From: Corynebacterium yonathiae
GTDB taxonomy: Bacteria > Actinomycetota > Actinomycetes > Mycobacteriales > Mycobacteriaceae
Length of the DNA: 64,000 bases
Direction of reading: 5' to 3'
Assembly (NCBI RefSeq): GCF_022288805.1
Contig: NZ_JAKOPM010000009.1
Location: 31,406-95,405, forward strand
Shown here: positions 17,176-25,733 of the stretch, one piece after another
Position numbering within the stretch: the stretch's first letter is position 1
How the letters are laid out: each line of letters starts with the position of its first letter
Position numbers and translations under genes: made by a program
The notes under the pieces: generated by a model
The model's database searches: none
The model's input: the letters and a program-made list of their open reading frames with translations, nothing else
Told to the model about the DNA's origin: nothing

Positions 17176-18210
17176 ATGAATCAACCGGCCCTGCGAACCT
17201 TGCAAGCCTTTCTCAGCAACCCAGACCCAAACATCGAAGAAGCCACGGAGGTATTTACCCCCTTGGCCGTGGGCGCCTACGACGATATTCATATCGCAGC
17301 ATTGCTCACCCATATACGCGCCCGTGGCGAAACCTTCCCAGACGTTGCCGGCGCTGCCAAGGCCTTTTTGAAGGTGGGCTATCCATTCCCCATCACTGGA
17401 AAGGGTCTCATGGATTCCGCCGGTACTGGCGGCGATGGCGCAAATACCATCAATATAACTACGGGTGCCTCGCTCGTCGCCGCTGCCGGGGGAGTGAAGA
17501 TGATCAAGCACGGCAACCGCTCGGTCTCTTCCAAGTCTGGATCTGCGGATGTTCTCGAAGCCCTTAATATCCCGCTCGACCTAGATGCCGCCCGAGCGGT
17601 CCGCCAATTTGAAGCCTCTAACTTTACGTTCCTGTTCGCCCCGGCCTACAACCCAGCTATCGCCCACGTGCAACCGGTGCGCAAGGCACTGGGCATCCCC
17701 ACCATATTCAATACCCTCGGACCCCTCTTGTCTCCAGGACGCCCATCGCTCCAAATCATGGGCATTGCAAACCCAGATCAAGGCCAGCTCATTGCGGAGG
17801 TCTTCCGAGAACTTGGCCGCGAGCGCGCCTTAGTCGTCCATGGTGCCGGCACGGATGAGATTGCCACTCATGGCACGACGCAGGCTTGGGAGCTCAGGAA
17901 CAGTGAAATTTTCAACTACCAGCTCACCCCTGAGGATCTCGGCATTGAGCGCCATGAGCTGGCGGAGCTGGCCGGCGGCGATGGCGCTGCAAATGCCCTA
18001 GCTCTCCGCGCGGTATTTTCCGGCCGAGGTAAGCCCGCCCATGTGGATGCCATTGCCGCCACTGCCGGAGCCATGTTTTACCTCAACGGGACTACCGAGA
18101 GTATCGCGATAGGAGTCGCTCACGCTAAGGATCTTATAAATGGCGGCGCTGTCGACGAGTGGCTCGATATTCACGAAAACGCCAACTATGCAGTAGGGGA
18201 GGAGGGCTGA
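17176..18210 (+). CDS. trpD: Anthranilate phosphoribosyltransferase
   Basis: A 344-residue enzyme that joins anthranilate and PRPP to phosphoribosyl-anthranilate. The PRPP-binding loop GTGGDGANTINIT and KHGNRSVSSKSGSADVLE are both present. The start at 17176 (MNQPALRTL) directly follows the trpG stop; a frame extension from 17068 overlaps trpG and is rejected. AGGA lies just upstream. The TGA overlaps the trpCF start (TGATG). Confidence 0.97.
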   Translation: MNQPALRTLQAFLSNPDPNIEEATEVFTPLAVGAYDDIHIAALLTHIRARGETFPDVAGAAKAFLKVGYPFPITGKGLMDSAGTGGDGANTINITTGASLVAAAGGVKMIKHGNRSVSSKSGSADVLEALNIPLDLDAARAVRQFEASNFTFLFAPAYNPAIAHVQPVRKALGIPTIFNTLGPLLSPGRPSLQIMGIANPDQGQLIAEVFRELGRERALVVHGAGTDEIATHGTTQAWELRNSEIFNYQLTPEDLGIERHELAELAGGDGAANALALRAVFSGRGKPAHVDAIAATAGAMFYLNGTTESIAIGVAHAKDLINGGAVDEWLDIHENANYAVGEEG

Positions 18211-19616
18211 TGACGGTGAAGAAATTACCTACCGTGCTCCAAGAGATCGTCGCCCAGCGCCGCACTCATCTGCCGGTCATTCGTGAAAGGTTGTCCCATG
18301 TGGACCTCGCTAGCGTGCCACCCTCGGAGCGCTCGCTTGTCAAAGCACTCGATGGCACCAATCGTTTCATCATGGAATGTAAGTCTGCGTCACCATCTCT
18401 CGGGTTGATTCGCGCGGACTACCGTCCGGGCGATATCGCCCGCACCTACTCACTCTATGCCTCCGCCATTTCAGTGCTTTGCGAGCCTGAGCGCTTTGGC
18501 GGCGACTATGACCATCTGCAAACCGTCGCGCTATCTACCCATCTGCCGGTGCTGTGCAAAGACTTCATTATTGATCCCATTCAGGTTTACGCCGCACGCC
18601 ACTACGGCGCTGATGCCATCTTGCTCATGATGTCTATCGTTGATGATGACACCTACGTTGAACTCAAGGCGCTGGCTGATGAACTCGAGCTGGACGTCCT
18701 GACTGAAGCCATCACAGAGAAAGAAGTCCAACGGGCCTTACAGTTAGGTGCGGATATCATCGGTATCAATAACCGCAACCTCCACGATCTCAGCATCGAC
18801 CTAGGGCGCACCAATCATCTCGCTTCCCATATTTCAGAAGGAAAGACTATCGTATCGGAGTCTGGAATCCGCGACAACGCCACCGTCCGCCGGCTGGGCT
18901 CCCACGTGCACGCATTCCTTGTAGGCTCACAACTCAGCCGCCAAGAGGATATCGATCGGGCAGCTCGCGACCTTGTCTACGGCACCAATAAAGTATGCGG
19001 TCTGACGTCTGCCTCCGCTGCGCAAGCGGCGCGCGCCGCAGGGGCCCGTTATGGAGGACTTATCTTCGCGCAGGATTCGCCGCGTGGTGTTTCACGTGAA
19101 ACCGCGAGAGAGATCATCGCCGCGGAGCCTGGCCTGGACTACGTTGGCGTGACCCGCTCTTCGGATATCGAAGAACTCCGGAGCCTAGCCAAAATCCCCG
19201 GGCTCAAGGCCCTTCAGCTCCACGCCCCATTCCAAGGAAGTGGGGAAGCGGAGCGAGCATTCCTACACGCGGTCCGCGGGATCGTGGGTGGATTACCCCT
19301 CTGGCGTGCCGTCGATATGCTCGACCCCGAATTTGCAGCATTGGCGACTGACCTTTCCCCAGAAGCAGACGCACTAGTCCTGGACTCCGGAAGTGGCGGG
19401 TCAGGAACCGCGTTCGAGTGGAACACCATTCCCCCTGAGGTTAAAGATAAGTCCTTCCTCGCCGGCGGACTCCGGTTGGACAACCTCGAAGAAGCGCTGT
19501 CGATAGGCACCATGGGTCTTGACCTCAACTCGGGCCTTGAGTACGCACCCGGCCGAAAGGATGCCTCGCTTGTGTCCCAAGCTTTCAACATCATCCGACG
19601 CTATACACACCCATAG
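18210..19616 (+). CDS. trpCF: Bifunctional indole-3-glycerol phosphate synthase / phosphoribosylanthranilate isomerase
   Basis: A 468-residue fusion of two TIM-barrel enzymes, as in corynebacteria and enterobacteria. The N-terminal IGPS part (about 1-255) has [30 protein letters not shown] and VSESGI. The C-terminal PRAI part has [28 protein letters not shown] and LDLNSGLE. It catalyses consecutive but reversed steps (isomerase then synthase). The start ATG at 18210 has GGAGGAGGG before it. A parS core (19089-19102) lies near the start of the PRAI domain and is read as VSRET. Confidence 0.96.
   Translation: MTVKKLPTVLQEIVAQRRTHLPVIRERLSHVDLASVPPSERSLVKALDGTNRFIMECKSASPSLGLIRADYRPGDIARTYSLYASAISVLCEPERFGGDYDHLQTVALSTHLPVLCKDFIIDPIQVYAARHYGADAILLMMSIVDDDTYVELKALADELELDVLTEAITEKEVQRALQLGADIIGINNRNLHDLSIDLGRTNHLASHISEGKTIVSESGIRDNATVRRLGSHVHAFLVGSQLSRQEDIDRAARDLVYGTNKVCGLTSASAAQAARAAGARYGGLIFAQDSPRGVSRETAREIIAAEPGLDYVGVTRSSDIEELRSLAKIPGLKALQLHAPFQGSGEAERAFLHAVRGIVGGLPLWRAVDMLDPEFAALATDLSPEADALVLDSGSGGSGTAFEWNTIPPEVKDKSFLAGGLRLDNLEEALSIGTMGLDLNSGLEYAPGRKDASLVSQAFNIIRRYTHP
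19089..19102. other. parS site 3 (inside trpCF)
   Basis: Perfect GTTTCACGTGAAAC core; the 16-mer is T-core-C. Encodes VSRET early in the PRAI domain. Confidence 0.94.
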
Positions 19617-19629
19617 AAAGAACACGATC

Positions 19630-20835
19630 ATGACCGTTTCACGTGAAACACTCCTTCCAGCATACTTTGGTGAATTCGGTGGACAGTTCGTCCCTGAATC
19701 CCTGATTCCCGCCCTCGACCAACTTGAGAAGGCTTTTGTAGAAGCACAGAATGACCCATCTTTTCGCGAAGAGCTCAGCGGTCTTTTGCGTGACTACCTT
19801 GGCCGCCCTACACCACTCACGGAGGCAAAAAACATAGGCGGCAAGGCAAGAATCTTTCTCAAGCGTGAGGACCTCGTACACGGTGGTGCGCATAAGACGA
19901 ACCAAGTCCTCGGACAAGCCCTCTTGGCTAAACGTATGGGAAAGACTCGCATCATTGCGGAGACGGGAGCGGGCCAGCACGGCACCGCCACCGCACTCGC
20001 TTGTGCTCTCTTGGGGCTCGAGTGCGTGATCTATATGGGAGCAAAAGACGTCGCGAGACAGCAACCCAATGTCTTCCGTATGGAGCTGATGAACGCGAAA
20101 GTCGTAGCCGTTGATACCGGATCCGGAACACTTAAGGACGCGGTGAATGAAGCGCTCCGCGATTGGACCGCTACATTCCATGAATCCCACTATCTCCTTG
20201 GCACTGCGGCGGGACCCCATCCTTTCCCCACGATTGTCCGGGAGTTTCATAAGGTGATTTCCAAGGAAGCTAAGCAGCAGATGCTTGAGCACACCGGTGG
20301 TCTTCCGGATGTAGTGGTGGCCTGCGTCGGAGGCGGTTCCAATGCAATCGGCATGTTCGCGGACTTCATAGAGGAAGAACAGGTGGAACTTGTCGGTGCT
20401 GAGCCTGGCGGTGAAGGACTGGACTCTGGCAAGCACGGCGCCACCATCAACAACGGAACTGTAGGCATCCTCCACGGCGCACGAAGCTACCTCATGCGGA
20501 ACACGGACGGTCAAGTGGAAGAATCATATTCCATTTCCGCCGGACTCGACTACCCGGGCGTGGGCCCACAGCATGCTTACCTACACTCCAGCGGACGGGC
20601 AAAATACGTTGGCATTACGGACGCCGAGGCATTAGAAGCATTCCAACTACTTTCCCAGCGGGAAGGCATCATCCCCGCCCTTGAATCTTCCCATGCCCTT
20701 GCTTACGCATTGAAGCGGAACGACGAAGATATAACCATTTTGGTCTCTCTTTCGGGCCGTGGCGACAAAGATATCGACCATGTTCGCCACACACTTGAGG
20801 CCCATCCAGAATTTAAGCTGCAGGAGGAGCACTAA
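19630..20835 (+). CDS. trpB: Tryptophan synthase beta chain
   Basis: A 401-residue PLP enzyme that condenses indole and serine. The PLP lysine is Lys89 in HGGAHKTNQ. The [18 protein letters not shown] and SGRGDKD motifs are present. ATG at 19630 is chosen because the longer frame from 19519 overlaps trpCF in another frame. A parS core begins only 6 bp after the start A, so residues 3-7 are VSRET; ParB bound here would sit at the start of the gene. It overlaps trpA by one base (TAATG). Confidence 0.97.
   Translation: MTVSRETLLPAYFGEFGGQFVPESLIPALDQLEKAFVEAQNDPSFREELSGLLRDYLGRPTPLTEAKNIGGKARIFLKREDLVHGGAHKTNQVLGQALLAKRMGKTRIIAETGAGQHGTATALACALLGLECVIYMGAKDVARQQPNVFRMELMNAKVVAVDTGSGTLKDAVNEALRDWTATFHESHYLLGTAAGPHPFPTIVREFHKVISKEAKQQMLEHTGGLPDVVVACVGGGSNAIGMFADFIEEEQVELVGAEPGGEGLDSGKHGATINNGTVGILHGARSYLMRNTDGQVEESYSISAGLDYPGVGPQHAYLHSSGRAKYVGITDAEALEAFQLLSQREGIIPALESSHALAYALKRNDEDITILVSLSGRGDKDIDHVRHTLEAHPEFKLQEEH
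19636..19649. other. parS site 4 (start of trpB)
   Basis: Perfect GTTTCACGTGAAAC core; the 16-mer is C-core-A. Encodes residues 3-7 of TrpB (VSRET). Confidence 0.94.
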
Positions 20836-21701
20836 TGAGCAACCGATACGAGAACCTATTCCGGTCACTCCACGAAAGGGGAGAGGGCGCGTTCGTCCCC
20901 TTCCTCATGTTGGGCGATCCAACCCCAGAGGACGCGCTGGACATAGTGCGCACCGTTGTCGCGGCCGGTGCTGACGCATTAGAACTAGGCGTTCCATTTT
21001 CTGATCCCGTGGCCGATGGGCCAACCATTCAGGCGTCTCACCTGAGGGCGCTTGCGGCCGGCGCCACCGTAGATTCCGCCCTAGAACAGGTACGGGCGAT
21101 TCGCTCAGAATTCCCTGAGCTTCCCATCGGCATGTTGATTTACGGCAACGTGGCTTTCACGCGCGGCTTCAACCGCTTCTATTCCGAGTTCGCGGAAGCA
21201 GGTGCGGATAGCATCTTGCTTCCCGACGTCCCCGTACGCGAAGGTGCTCCATTTATCGCTGCAGCAGAAAAGGCTGGCATCGATCCAATCTTCATCGCCC
21301 CGGCTCGCGCTTCCGCAAGCACTCTCGAGGGCGTTGCTCACCACTCGCGCGGCTATATCTACGCCATTTCGCGCGATGGCGTGACAGGTACGGAGAGGGA
21401 ATCTGAGACGCTCGGGCTTGAAGAAGTCGTAGCAAACATCAAAAGATTCGATGGTCCTCCGGTACTGCTCGGCTTCGGCATTTCAGCACCCGAGCATGTA
21501 CGCGATGCGGTGGCAGCCGGTGCTGAGGGCGCTATTACTGGCTCAGCCATTACTAAGATCATCGATCGCCACGTTTCACGTGAAACGGCTGCAGAGAGCA
21601 CCCAGATTGAAGGGAATTCAAGCCGCGCTCCCATGGACCCTGCGCTGCACAAAGAACTCGCTGAGTTTGTCACCCGCATGAAGGCGGCGACCCGAAAATA
21701 G
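20835..21701 (+). CDS. trpA: Tryptophan synthase alpha chain
   Basis: A 288-residue TIM barrel that cleaves indole-3-glycerol phosphate and channels indole to TrpB. The catalytic pair is Glu50 (ALELGVPFSDP) and Asp61 (PVADGPTIQ). GFGISAPEHV forms the phosphate site. The C-terminus carries a tail with a parS core (21573-21586) read as VSRET. It is the last gene of the operon, followed by a strong terminator. Confidence 0.97.
   Translation: MSNRYENLFRSLHERGEGAFVPFLMLGDPTPEDALDIVRTVVAAGADALELGVPFSDPVADGPTIQASHLRALAAGATVDSALEQVRAIRSEFPELPIGMLIYGNVAFTRGFNRFYSEFAEAGADSILLPDVPVREGAPFIAAAEKAGIDPIFIAPARASASTLEGVAHHSRGYIYAISRDGVTGTERESETLGLEEVVANIKRFDGPPVLLGFGISAPEHVRDAVAAGAEGAITGSAITKIIDRHVSRETAAESTQIEGNSSRAPMDPALHKELAEFVTRMKAATRK
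21573..21586. other. parS site 5 (inside trpA)
   Basis: Perfect GTTTCACGTGAAAC core; the 16-mer is C-core-G, also palindromic. Encodes VSRET near the TrpA C-terminus. Confidence 0.94.
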
Positions 21702-21715
21702 TCCCACAACGAATC

Positions 21716-21757
21716 AAACCCCTCGTCTGCTCGCGGCAGCTGACGAGGGGTTTGGTT
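21716..21757. terminator. Bidirectional terminator between trpA and the DAACS transporter
   Basis: A 12-bp perfect stem, AAACCCCTCGTC (21716-21727) with GACGAGGGGTTT (21742-21753), and a structured loop. T-rich on the plus side (GGTTT) and on the minus side (GGTTTGATT). Serves two convergent genes. Confidence 0.92.
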
Positions 21758-21767
21758 TAGAGAGCCT

Positions 21768-22979
21768 CTACACGGTTGCTTTTGCAGATTCCTCTTCGGA
21801 GGGTCCATTCTTTTCCCCTGCGAATTTGTCTACGATCATTGCAATGGCGCCGTCGCCGGTGACATTGGCGGCAGTGCCGACCGAGTCGATGGCAATGTAG
21901 GCGGCGATCATGAGCGCCACCATGCCATCATCAAAGCCCATCATGTCTGCCAATAGGCCGGCCGCCACCATCACGGCACCACCCGGAACGCCCGGAGCCG
22001 CAATCATCATGATTCCCAACAAGAAGATGAAACCAAGTCCGGTACCGGTACTAATATCGAGGTTTGCCATATACACGATCGCAAAGGCATAGAGCGTCAG
22101 CTTAATCATCGAACCGGACAAGTGAATGGTCGCGCACAGCGGGATGACAAAGCTAGCTACCGGCTTGGAAATTCCATTCTTTAGCGTGGACTCCAAAGAC
22201 ACCGGAATAGTCGCGGCAGACGAGGAGGTTCCCAAAGCCGTGAAATAAGCCGGCAGCATATTGCGAAGAGCCTTGAAGGGATTCTTCCCGGTAATCGCAC
22301 CAGCAATGATGTATTGCAAGACCAGGTAGACCAGGGTCATAACAACCGCCAAAATCAAAACCTTGGCAAAGGCCGAAAGTACCGAGCCCAGATTGCCATT
22401 CATGCCCAATCCCAAGAACATGCCAAAGATGTAGAAGGGCAAAATCGGCACAACAAAGCCCCAGATTACCTTGACTACGACGTTCTCCAATTCCTTGGTG
22501 ACAGCGTACAAGGTATCGGACTTCACTGTAGTCATCGCTACACCGATGCAGAACGACAACAAGAGGGCAGTCATAACCTCAAAAGGCGGTGCCATCTCCA
22601 CCTCGAAGTAGGGAGAAAGTGCACCCTCATCAATATCGGAGACATTAGTAATCAGATTCTGACCGCTAAGCATGGTGGGGTAGAGCCAGTGGGCAAGCAC
22701 GTAGGCAAGAAGACCGGCGACAATAGTGGAGCCATAGGATATCCCCGCTGTAACCCCCAGCCACTTACCGGCACCACGCCCAAGCCCCGCAATGGACGGA
22801 GCGATCAGCGCGAAAATAAGAACCGGGATAAAGAAGTTGAGAAAGTTGCTAAATAGTCCATTGAAAGTGGCGAATACGCGACCAAACCATTCTGGAGCGA
22901 ATCGGCTGACCACCACGCCAAGGATGATGGCAACGATAATGCGGAACAGCAAAGATTCCGAAAGTTTCTTGAGATTCAT
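21768..22979 (-). CDS. Dicarboxylate/amino acid:cation symporter (DAACS family)
   Basis: A 403-residue sodium- or proton-coupled symporter of the GltP/SstT superfamily. It has the serine-rich re-entrant loop ALGTSSSAATIP, the conserved PGVPGGAVMVAAG loop, and IDSVGTAANVTGDG, which corresponds to the N-x-x-G-D cation/substrate site. About eight membrane helices are visible. The closest style is serine/threonine or dicarboxylate carriers; the substrate is not certain. It stands alone, convergent with the trp operon. Confidence 0.88.
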   Translation of the reverse strand: MNLKKLSESLLFRIIVAIILGVVVSRFAPEWFGRVFATFNGLFSNFLNFFIPVLIFALIAPSIAGLGRGAGKWLGVTAGISYGSTIVAGLLAYVLAHWLYPTMLSGQNLITNVSDIDEGALSPYFEVEMAPPFEVMTALLLSFCIGVAMTTVKSDTLYAVTKELENVVVKVIWGFVVPILPFYIFGMFLGLGMNGNLGSVLSAFAKVLILAVVMTLVYLVLQYIIAGAITGKNPFKALRNMLPAYFTALGTSSSAATIPVSLESTLKNGISKPVASFVIPLCATIHLSGSMIKLTLYAFAIVYMANLDISTGTGLGFIFLLGIMMIAAPGVPGGAVMVAAGLLADMMGFDDGMVALMIAAYIAIDSVGTAANVTGDGAIAMIVDKFAGEKNGPSEEESAKATV

Positions 22980-23159
22980 ATACTTACAATCAGATCAGGT
23001 GCTCCACCTCTAGGACTAGCCGACCGAGGCGAAACAACGCAGTGCGGAGACAGGGGTCGATTCAATATCTATCAACCGACCTTAAATGCATACTACCTGA
23101 GCGCACACAGCCACAGAACACTCGGCCTAGGCACAATTTTTATCTCAGCGCTACAGGGT

Positions 23160-23165
23160 TAAACT
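23160..23165 (+). promoter_or_regulatory. -10 element of the SdpI-like gene (probably leaderless)
   Basis: TAAACT followed by 6 bp (GAGTAC) and the ATG at 23172; no Shine-Dalgarno. Confidence 0.55.
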
Positions 23166-23171
23166 GAGTAC

Positions 23172-23642
23172 ATGATCGCAGTGGGAATCATCTTCTTAAT
23201 CCTCGCCGTCCTCCTCATCGTTGTGGGTACCATGGCCGCAACCAAACGCCTCCCCGGAAACAACTACATTGGCTTGCGACTTCAAGAGATCCGCAAATCT
23301 CGCGAAGCATGGGATAACGCCCACCGCATCGCTGGTCCATTCTGGATCCTCAGCGGCGTTTGCCTAGTCTTCGGTGGCATCGTTGCACTTAGCGCAGAGG
23401 GCTGGATGTGGCTCCTTCCTGCTCTTACCTTTGTGGCGGCAGTTCTCGCCCTTTCTGTAGGTTCCAACCTCGGCTCTCGTGCCGCGTTCCTCTACGAACA
23501 GGCACACGCTAATGAAGAAGGTTGTGGGGATTCCTGCAATTGTGGTTCCGAGGGTTGCGGTGGGGAAGAGGCCGCCGCGGCTTCTGCACCCCAGGTCGAT
23601 GTCAACGCACTCCGTCACGCCGCACGAGAATCTGACAGATAG
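23172..23642 (+). CDS. SdpI-like membrane protein with cysteine-rich tail
   Basis: A 156-residue protein with three membrane helices (MIAVGIIFLILAVLLIVVG, FWILSGVCLVFGGIVAL, WLLPALTFVAAVLAL). The conserved SdpI segment is here too: NNYIGLRLQEIRKSREAWDNAHR. SdpI is the immunity and signalling protein of the Bacillus SdpC killing system, but most actinobacterial members have no known role. The C-terminal tail is unusual: CGDSCNCGSEGCGGEE, four cysteines in 13 residues, which may bind metal. No SdpC-like toxin is adjacent. Confidence 0.75.
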   Translation: MIAVGIIFLILAVLLIVVGTMAATKRLPGNNYIGLRLQEIRKSREAWDNAHRIAGPFWILSGVCLVFGGIVALSAEGWMWLLPALTFVAAVLALSVGSNLGSRAAFLYEQAHANEEGCGDSCNCGSEGCGGEEAAAASAPQVDVNALRHAARESDR

Positions 23643-23979
23643 CAACGTCTGCTGCACCACCACCCCCTCTGGAGAAGAATCACGCCCATCCAGCGGGGGA
23701 ATTTTTGTAGCTATGCCCCTTCGCTTGCGTAGACCACTGAATGTTTTCCGATAGTAACAGTGACGTTATGGGTCAGGCTTATTACATCTTCTTGTTCAGT
23801 CACTTACGATATCGCGTCACCCCTTTTAACATATTGAACCATGCAACCCTAGGCTCTGCGAATAATTGACTTACCGCGCTATTCGCGTTACTGCTAATAA
23901 CGATGGAGATTGCGTAAAGCTTCCGGGGAACCTAGAGAGTAAAGAGCATCAAAGACCTACGCTAGGCAAAATGATCCAT
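23643..23979. other. Intergenic region, no recognised gene
   Basis: 337 bp. An imperfect hairpin GCGAATA (23858-23864) / TATTCGC (23880-23886) is the only structure seen. The promoter of the following small ORF is presumably here but cannot be placed. Confidence 0.5.
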
Positions 23980-24198
23980 ATGAAGAAAAGCACCGCCCTC
24001 GCAGCCATCGCCGCTTCGACCTTTGTCATTGGCGCTTACAACGAGCAAGGCCACAAAGAGGCGACACCCACACCGGTAGCGGAGGGGCAGTCAGCACATA
24101 GCATCGTTGATGATTTAGGCATTGAATCTGGCACCTATGAACTCACCCCTACGCCTAGTGGTCTCCCTGAAACATGGGAGGGCTATCTGATTAGCTAA
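23980..24198 (+). CDS. Small hypothetical secreted protein
   Basis: A 72-residue ORF beginning MKKSTALAAIAASTFVIGAY, which resembles a short signal peptide (Lys-Lys, then a hydrophobic stretch). The rest is polar (EQGHKEATPTPVAEGQ...). I do not recognise it. ATG at 23971 (MIHMKK) is an alternative start. A parS site lies 9 bp after the stop. It could be a chance ORF; composition and signal-like start are the only support. Confidence 0.4.
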   Translation: MKKSTALAAIAASTFVIGAYNEQGHKEATPTPVAEGQSAHSIVDDLGIESGTYELTPTPSGLPETWEGYLIS

Positions 24199-24206
24199 CT
24201 TTCTGT

Positions 24207-24220
24207 GTTTCACGTGAAAC
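24207..24220. other. parS site 6 (intergenic)
   Basis: Perfect GTTTCACGTGAAAC core; the 16-mer is T-core-T. Lies between two small genes. Confidence 0.95.
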
Positions 24221-24272
24221 TTTGGATTCGATTGGCCACACAGCTGACGCCCAATGGACCCGCATGACCGGC

Positions 24273-24278
24273 TAGACT
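24273..24278 (+). promoter_or_regulatory. -10 element of the Rieske gene (probably leaderless)
   Basis: TAGACT followed by 6 bp (AGGGGC) and the ATG at 24285. AGGGG is too close to the ATG to be a normal Shine-Dalgarno. Confidence 0.55.
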
Positions 24279-24284
24279 AGGGGC

Positions 24285-24650
24285 ATGACTAAGTGCTCTC
24301 GCCGAATCTTCTTGCTTGGTACCGCTACCACCTTTGCAGGTGCCTACGTAGCGGCCTGTGGTTCTTCTCCGTCCGCGGAAATCGCAGCTACGGAAATTCC
24401 GGTCGGATCCGCAAAGATTGTAGATGGCGTCATTTTTACTCAGCCGAAAGAAGGTGAGTTCAAGGCCTATTCCCAGACCTGTCCGCACCAGCACAATCCG
24501 ATCACCAAGATCGATGGCATGACGGCCACCTGCACCGCACATAACACCTCCTATGACCTCAGCGATGGAAGCGTAATCTCCGGACCAGGCCGCGATCCCC
24601 TGGAAGAATACGAAGTTAAACAAGACGGCTCTAATGTCACTACGGCCTAG
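24285..24650 (+). CDS. Rieske [2Fe-2S] domain lipoprotein, probable Tat export
   Basis: A 121-residue protein. The N-terminus CSRRIFLLGTATT carries a twin-arginine-type motif, and VAAC (Cys25) is a lipobox. The Rieske cluster ligands are Cys66 and His68 (CPH) and Cys83 and His86 (CTAH). It would be an iron-sulfur electron carrier attached to the outer face of the membrane. No partner oxidoreductase is adjacent. The gene is followed by a hairpin that contains parS site 7. Confidence 0.88.
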   Translation: MTKCSRRIFLLGTATTFAGAYVAACGSSPSAEIAATEIPVGSAKIVDGVIFTQPKEGEFKAYSQTCPHQHNPITKIDGMTATCTAHNTSYDLSDGSVISGPGRDPLEEYEVKQDGSNVTTA

Positions 24651-24661
24651 TGCGCATTCCT

Positions 24662-24698
24662 CCCTCTGTGGTTTCACGTGAAACTACAGAGGGTATAT
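24662..24698 (+). terminator. Terminator-like hairpin with a nested parS
   Basis: A 32-nt near-perfect inverted repeat (24662-24693): CCCTCTGT outer arm, parS core in the centre, ACAGAGGG outer arm. The only deviation is one G-U pair. It is followed by TATATTTTT. It can act as the terminator of the Rieske gene while its centre is a ParB site. Confidence 0.75.
24671..24684. other. parS site 7 (in the hairpin after the Rieske gene)
   Basis: Perfect GTTTCACGTGAAAC core; the 16-mer is G-core-T. It forms the centre of the hairpin at 24662-24693. Confidence 0.95.
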
Positions 24699-24740
24699 TT
24701 TTGCCCCGAGTATTTCCCGAGAAGAAGGAGGGGCCGGGTT

Positions 24741-24746
24741 TAAACT
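24741..24746 (+). promoter_or_regulatory. -10 element of the BASS-type transporter gene (leaderless)
   Basis: TAAACT followed by 6 bp (TTTAGA) and the ATG at 24753. Confidence 0.6.
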
Positions 24747-24752
24747 TTTAGA

Positions 24753-25718
24753 ATGCTGCAGAGTTTAAAGAAGCCCGACCCCCTCATAGTGCTCATCATC
24801 TTGGCGGTCACCCTTGCGGTCATTGCACCAGCCCGTGGGGACTTTGCCGCGGTATTTGGCCAGCTAACAAACGTTGCTATCGCGTTACTTTTCTTTTTGT
24901 ACGGCGCTAGGCTCTCCACGCAAGAGGCCCTCAATGGGCTGAAGCATTGGCGCCTACATCTAACAATCCTGGCTTTTACTTTTGTGATCTACCCGCTCAT
25001 AGGAATAGCGCTGCGGCCACTTACCGCATTCATTTCGCACGACATGTACCTGGGGATCTTATTTCTCACACTTGTACCTTCCACCGTGCAATCTTCGGTT
25101 GCTTTCACTTCCATCGCGAAGGGAAACGTTGCAGGCGCAATCGTGTCAGCGTCCACCTCTAACTTGGTTGGAGTATTTATCACCCCTGCACTCGTTATGC
25201 TTCTCATGGGAACCGGGGGAGGGGTCCACATTGACACGTCCGTATTTGGAGAAATTGGCCTCCTGTTGCTGGCTCCCTTCGTTCTGGGTCAGCTGACTCG
25301 ACGTTGGGTTGGAAAATTCGCCCAAAGCAAGGCCACCAAAATAGTAGACCGCGGCTCCATTGCCATGGTGGTGTATTCTGCATTTTCCAAAGGCATGGTG
25401 GACGGAATTTGGTCCTCCCTCTCCGTATGGGAGTTGGCTTTCCTTGTCGCATTCGCGGCGATCTTCGTTGCTTTCATGCTGTGGCTCACCAAGAAGGTAA
25501 GTGAGAAATTGGGATTCAAGCGTGCCGATACAGTCGCCATCGAGTTCTGTGGATCGAAGAAATCACTAGCCACAGGGCTACCCATGGCCTCGGTTATCTT
25601 TGCTTCTGGCGGCACATCCCTTGGTCTACTCATCCTGCCGTTGATGATTTACCACCAGGTCCAGTTAATGATGTGTTCGTGGCTGGCAGCCCGCTACGCC
25701 CAGCATGCCACCACATAG
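24753..25718 (+). CDS. Bile acid:sodium symporter-like (SBF-like) transporter
   Basis: A 321-residue membrane protein with about ten hydrophobic helices. It has the SBF-like features LFFLYGARLS, TLVPSTVQSSVAFTSIAKGN and EFCGSKKSLATGLPMA, the last two being the conserved crossover regions. Family members move organic anions with sodium; yeast and plant relatives include RCH1-type proteins. The substrate here is unknown. The gene appears leaderless, and a weakly linked 102-residue gene follows with its own -10 element. Confidence 0.82.
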   Translation: MLQSLKKPDPLIVLIILAVTLAVIAPARGDFAAVFGQLTNVAIALLFFLYGARLSTQEALNGLKHWRLHLTILAFTFVIYPLIGIALRPLTAFISHDMYLGILFLTLVPSTVQSSVAFTSIAKGNVAGAIVSASTSNLVGVFITPALVMLLMGTGGGVHIDTSVFGEIGLLLLAPFVLGQLTRRWVGKFAQSKATKIVDRGSIAMVVYSAFSKGMVDGIWSSLSVWELAFLVAFAAIFVAFMLWLTKKVSEKLGFKRADTVAIEFCGSKKSLATGLPMASVIFASGGTSLGLLILPLMIYHQVQLMMCSWLAARYAQHATT

Positions 25719-25719
25719 C

Positions 25720-25725
25720 TACACT
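25720..25725 (+). promoter_or_regulatory. -10 element of the 102-residue gene (leaderless)
   Basis: TACACT followed by 8 bp and the ATG at 25734; it overlaps the end of the upstream gene by a few bases. Confidence 0.55.
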
Positions 25726-25733
25726 TAGGTTCT

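Noticed and set aside
19639..20514. 291-codon minus-strand frame opposite trpB
   Set aside because: Fully inside trpB, with no ribosome binding site and no recognisable motif.
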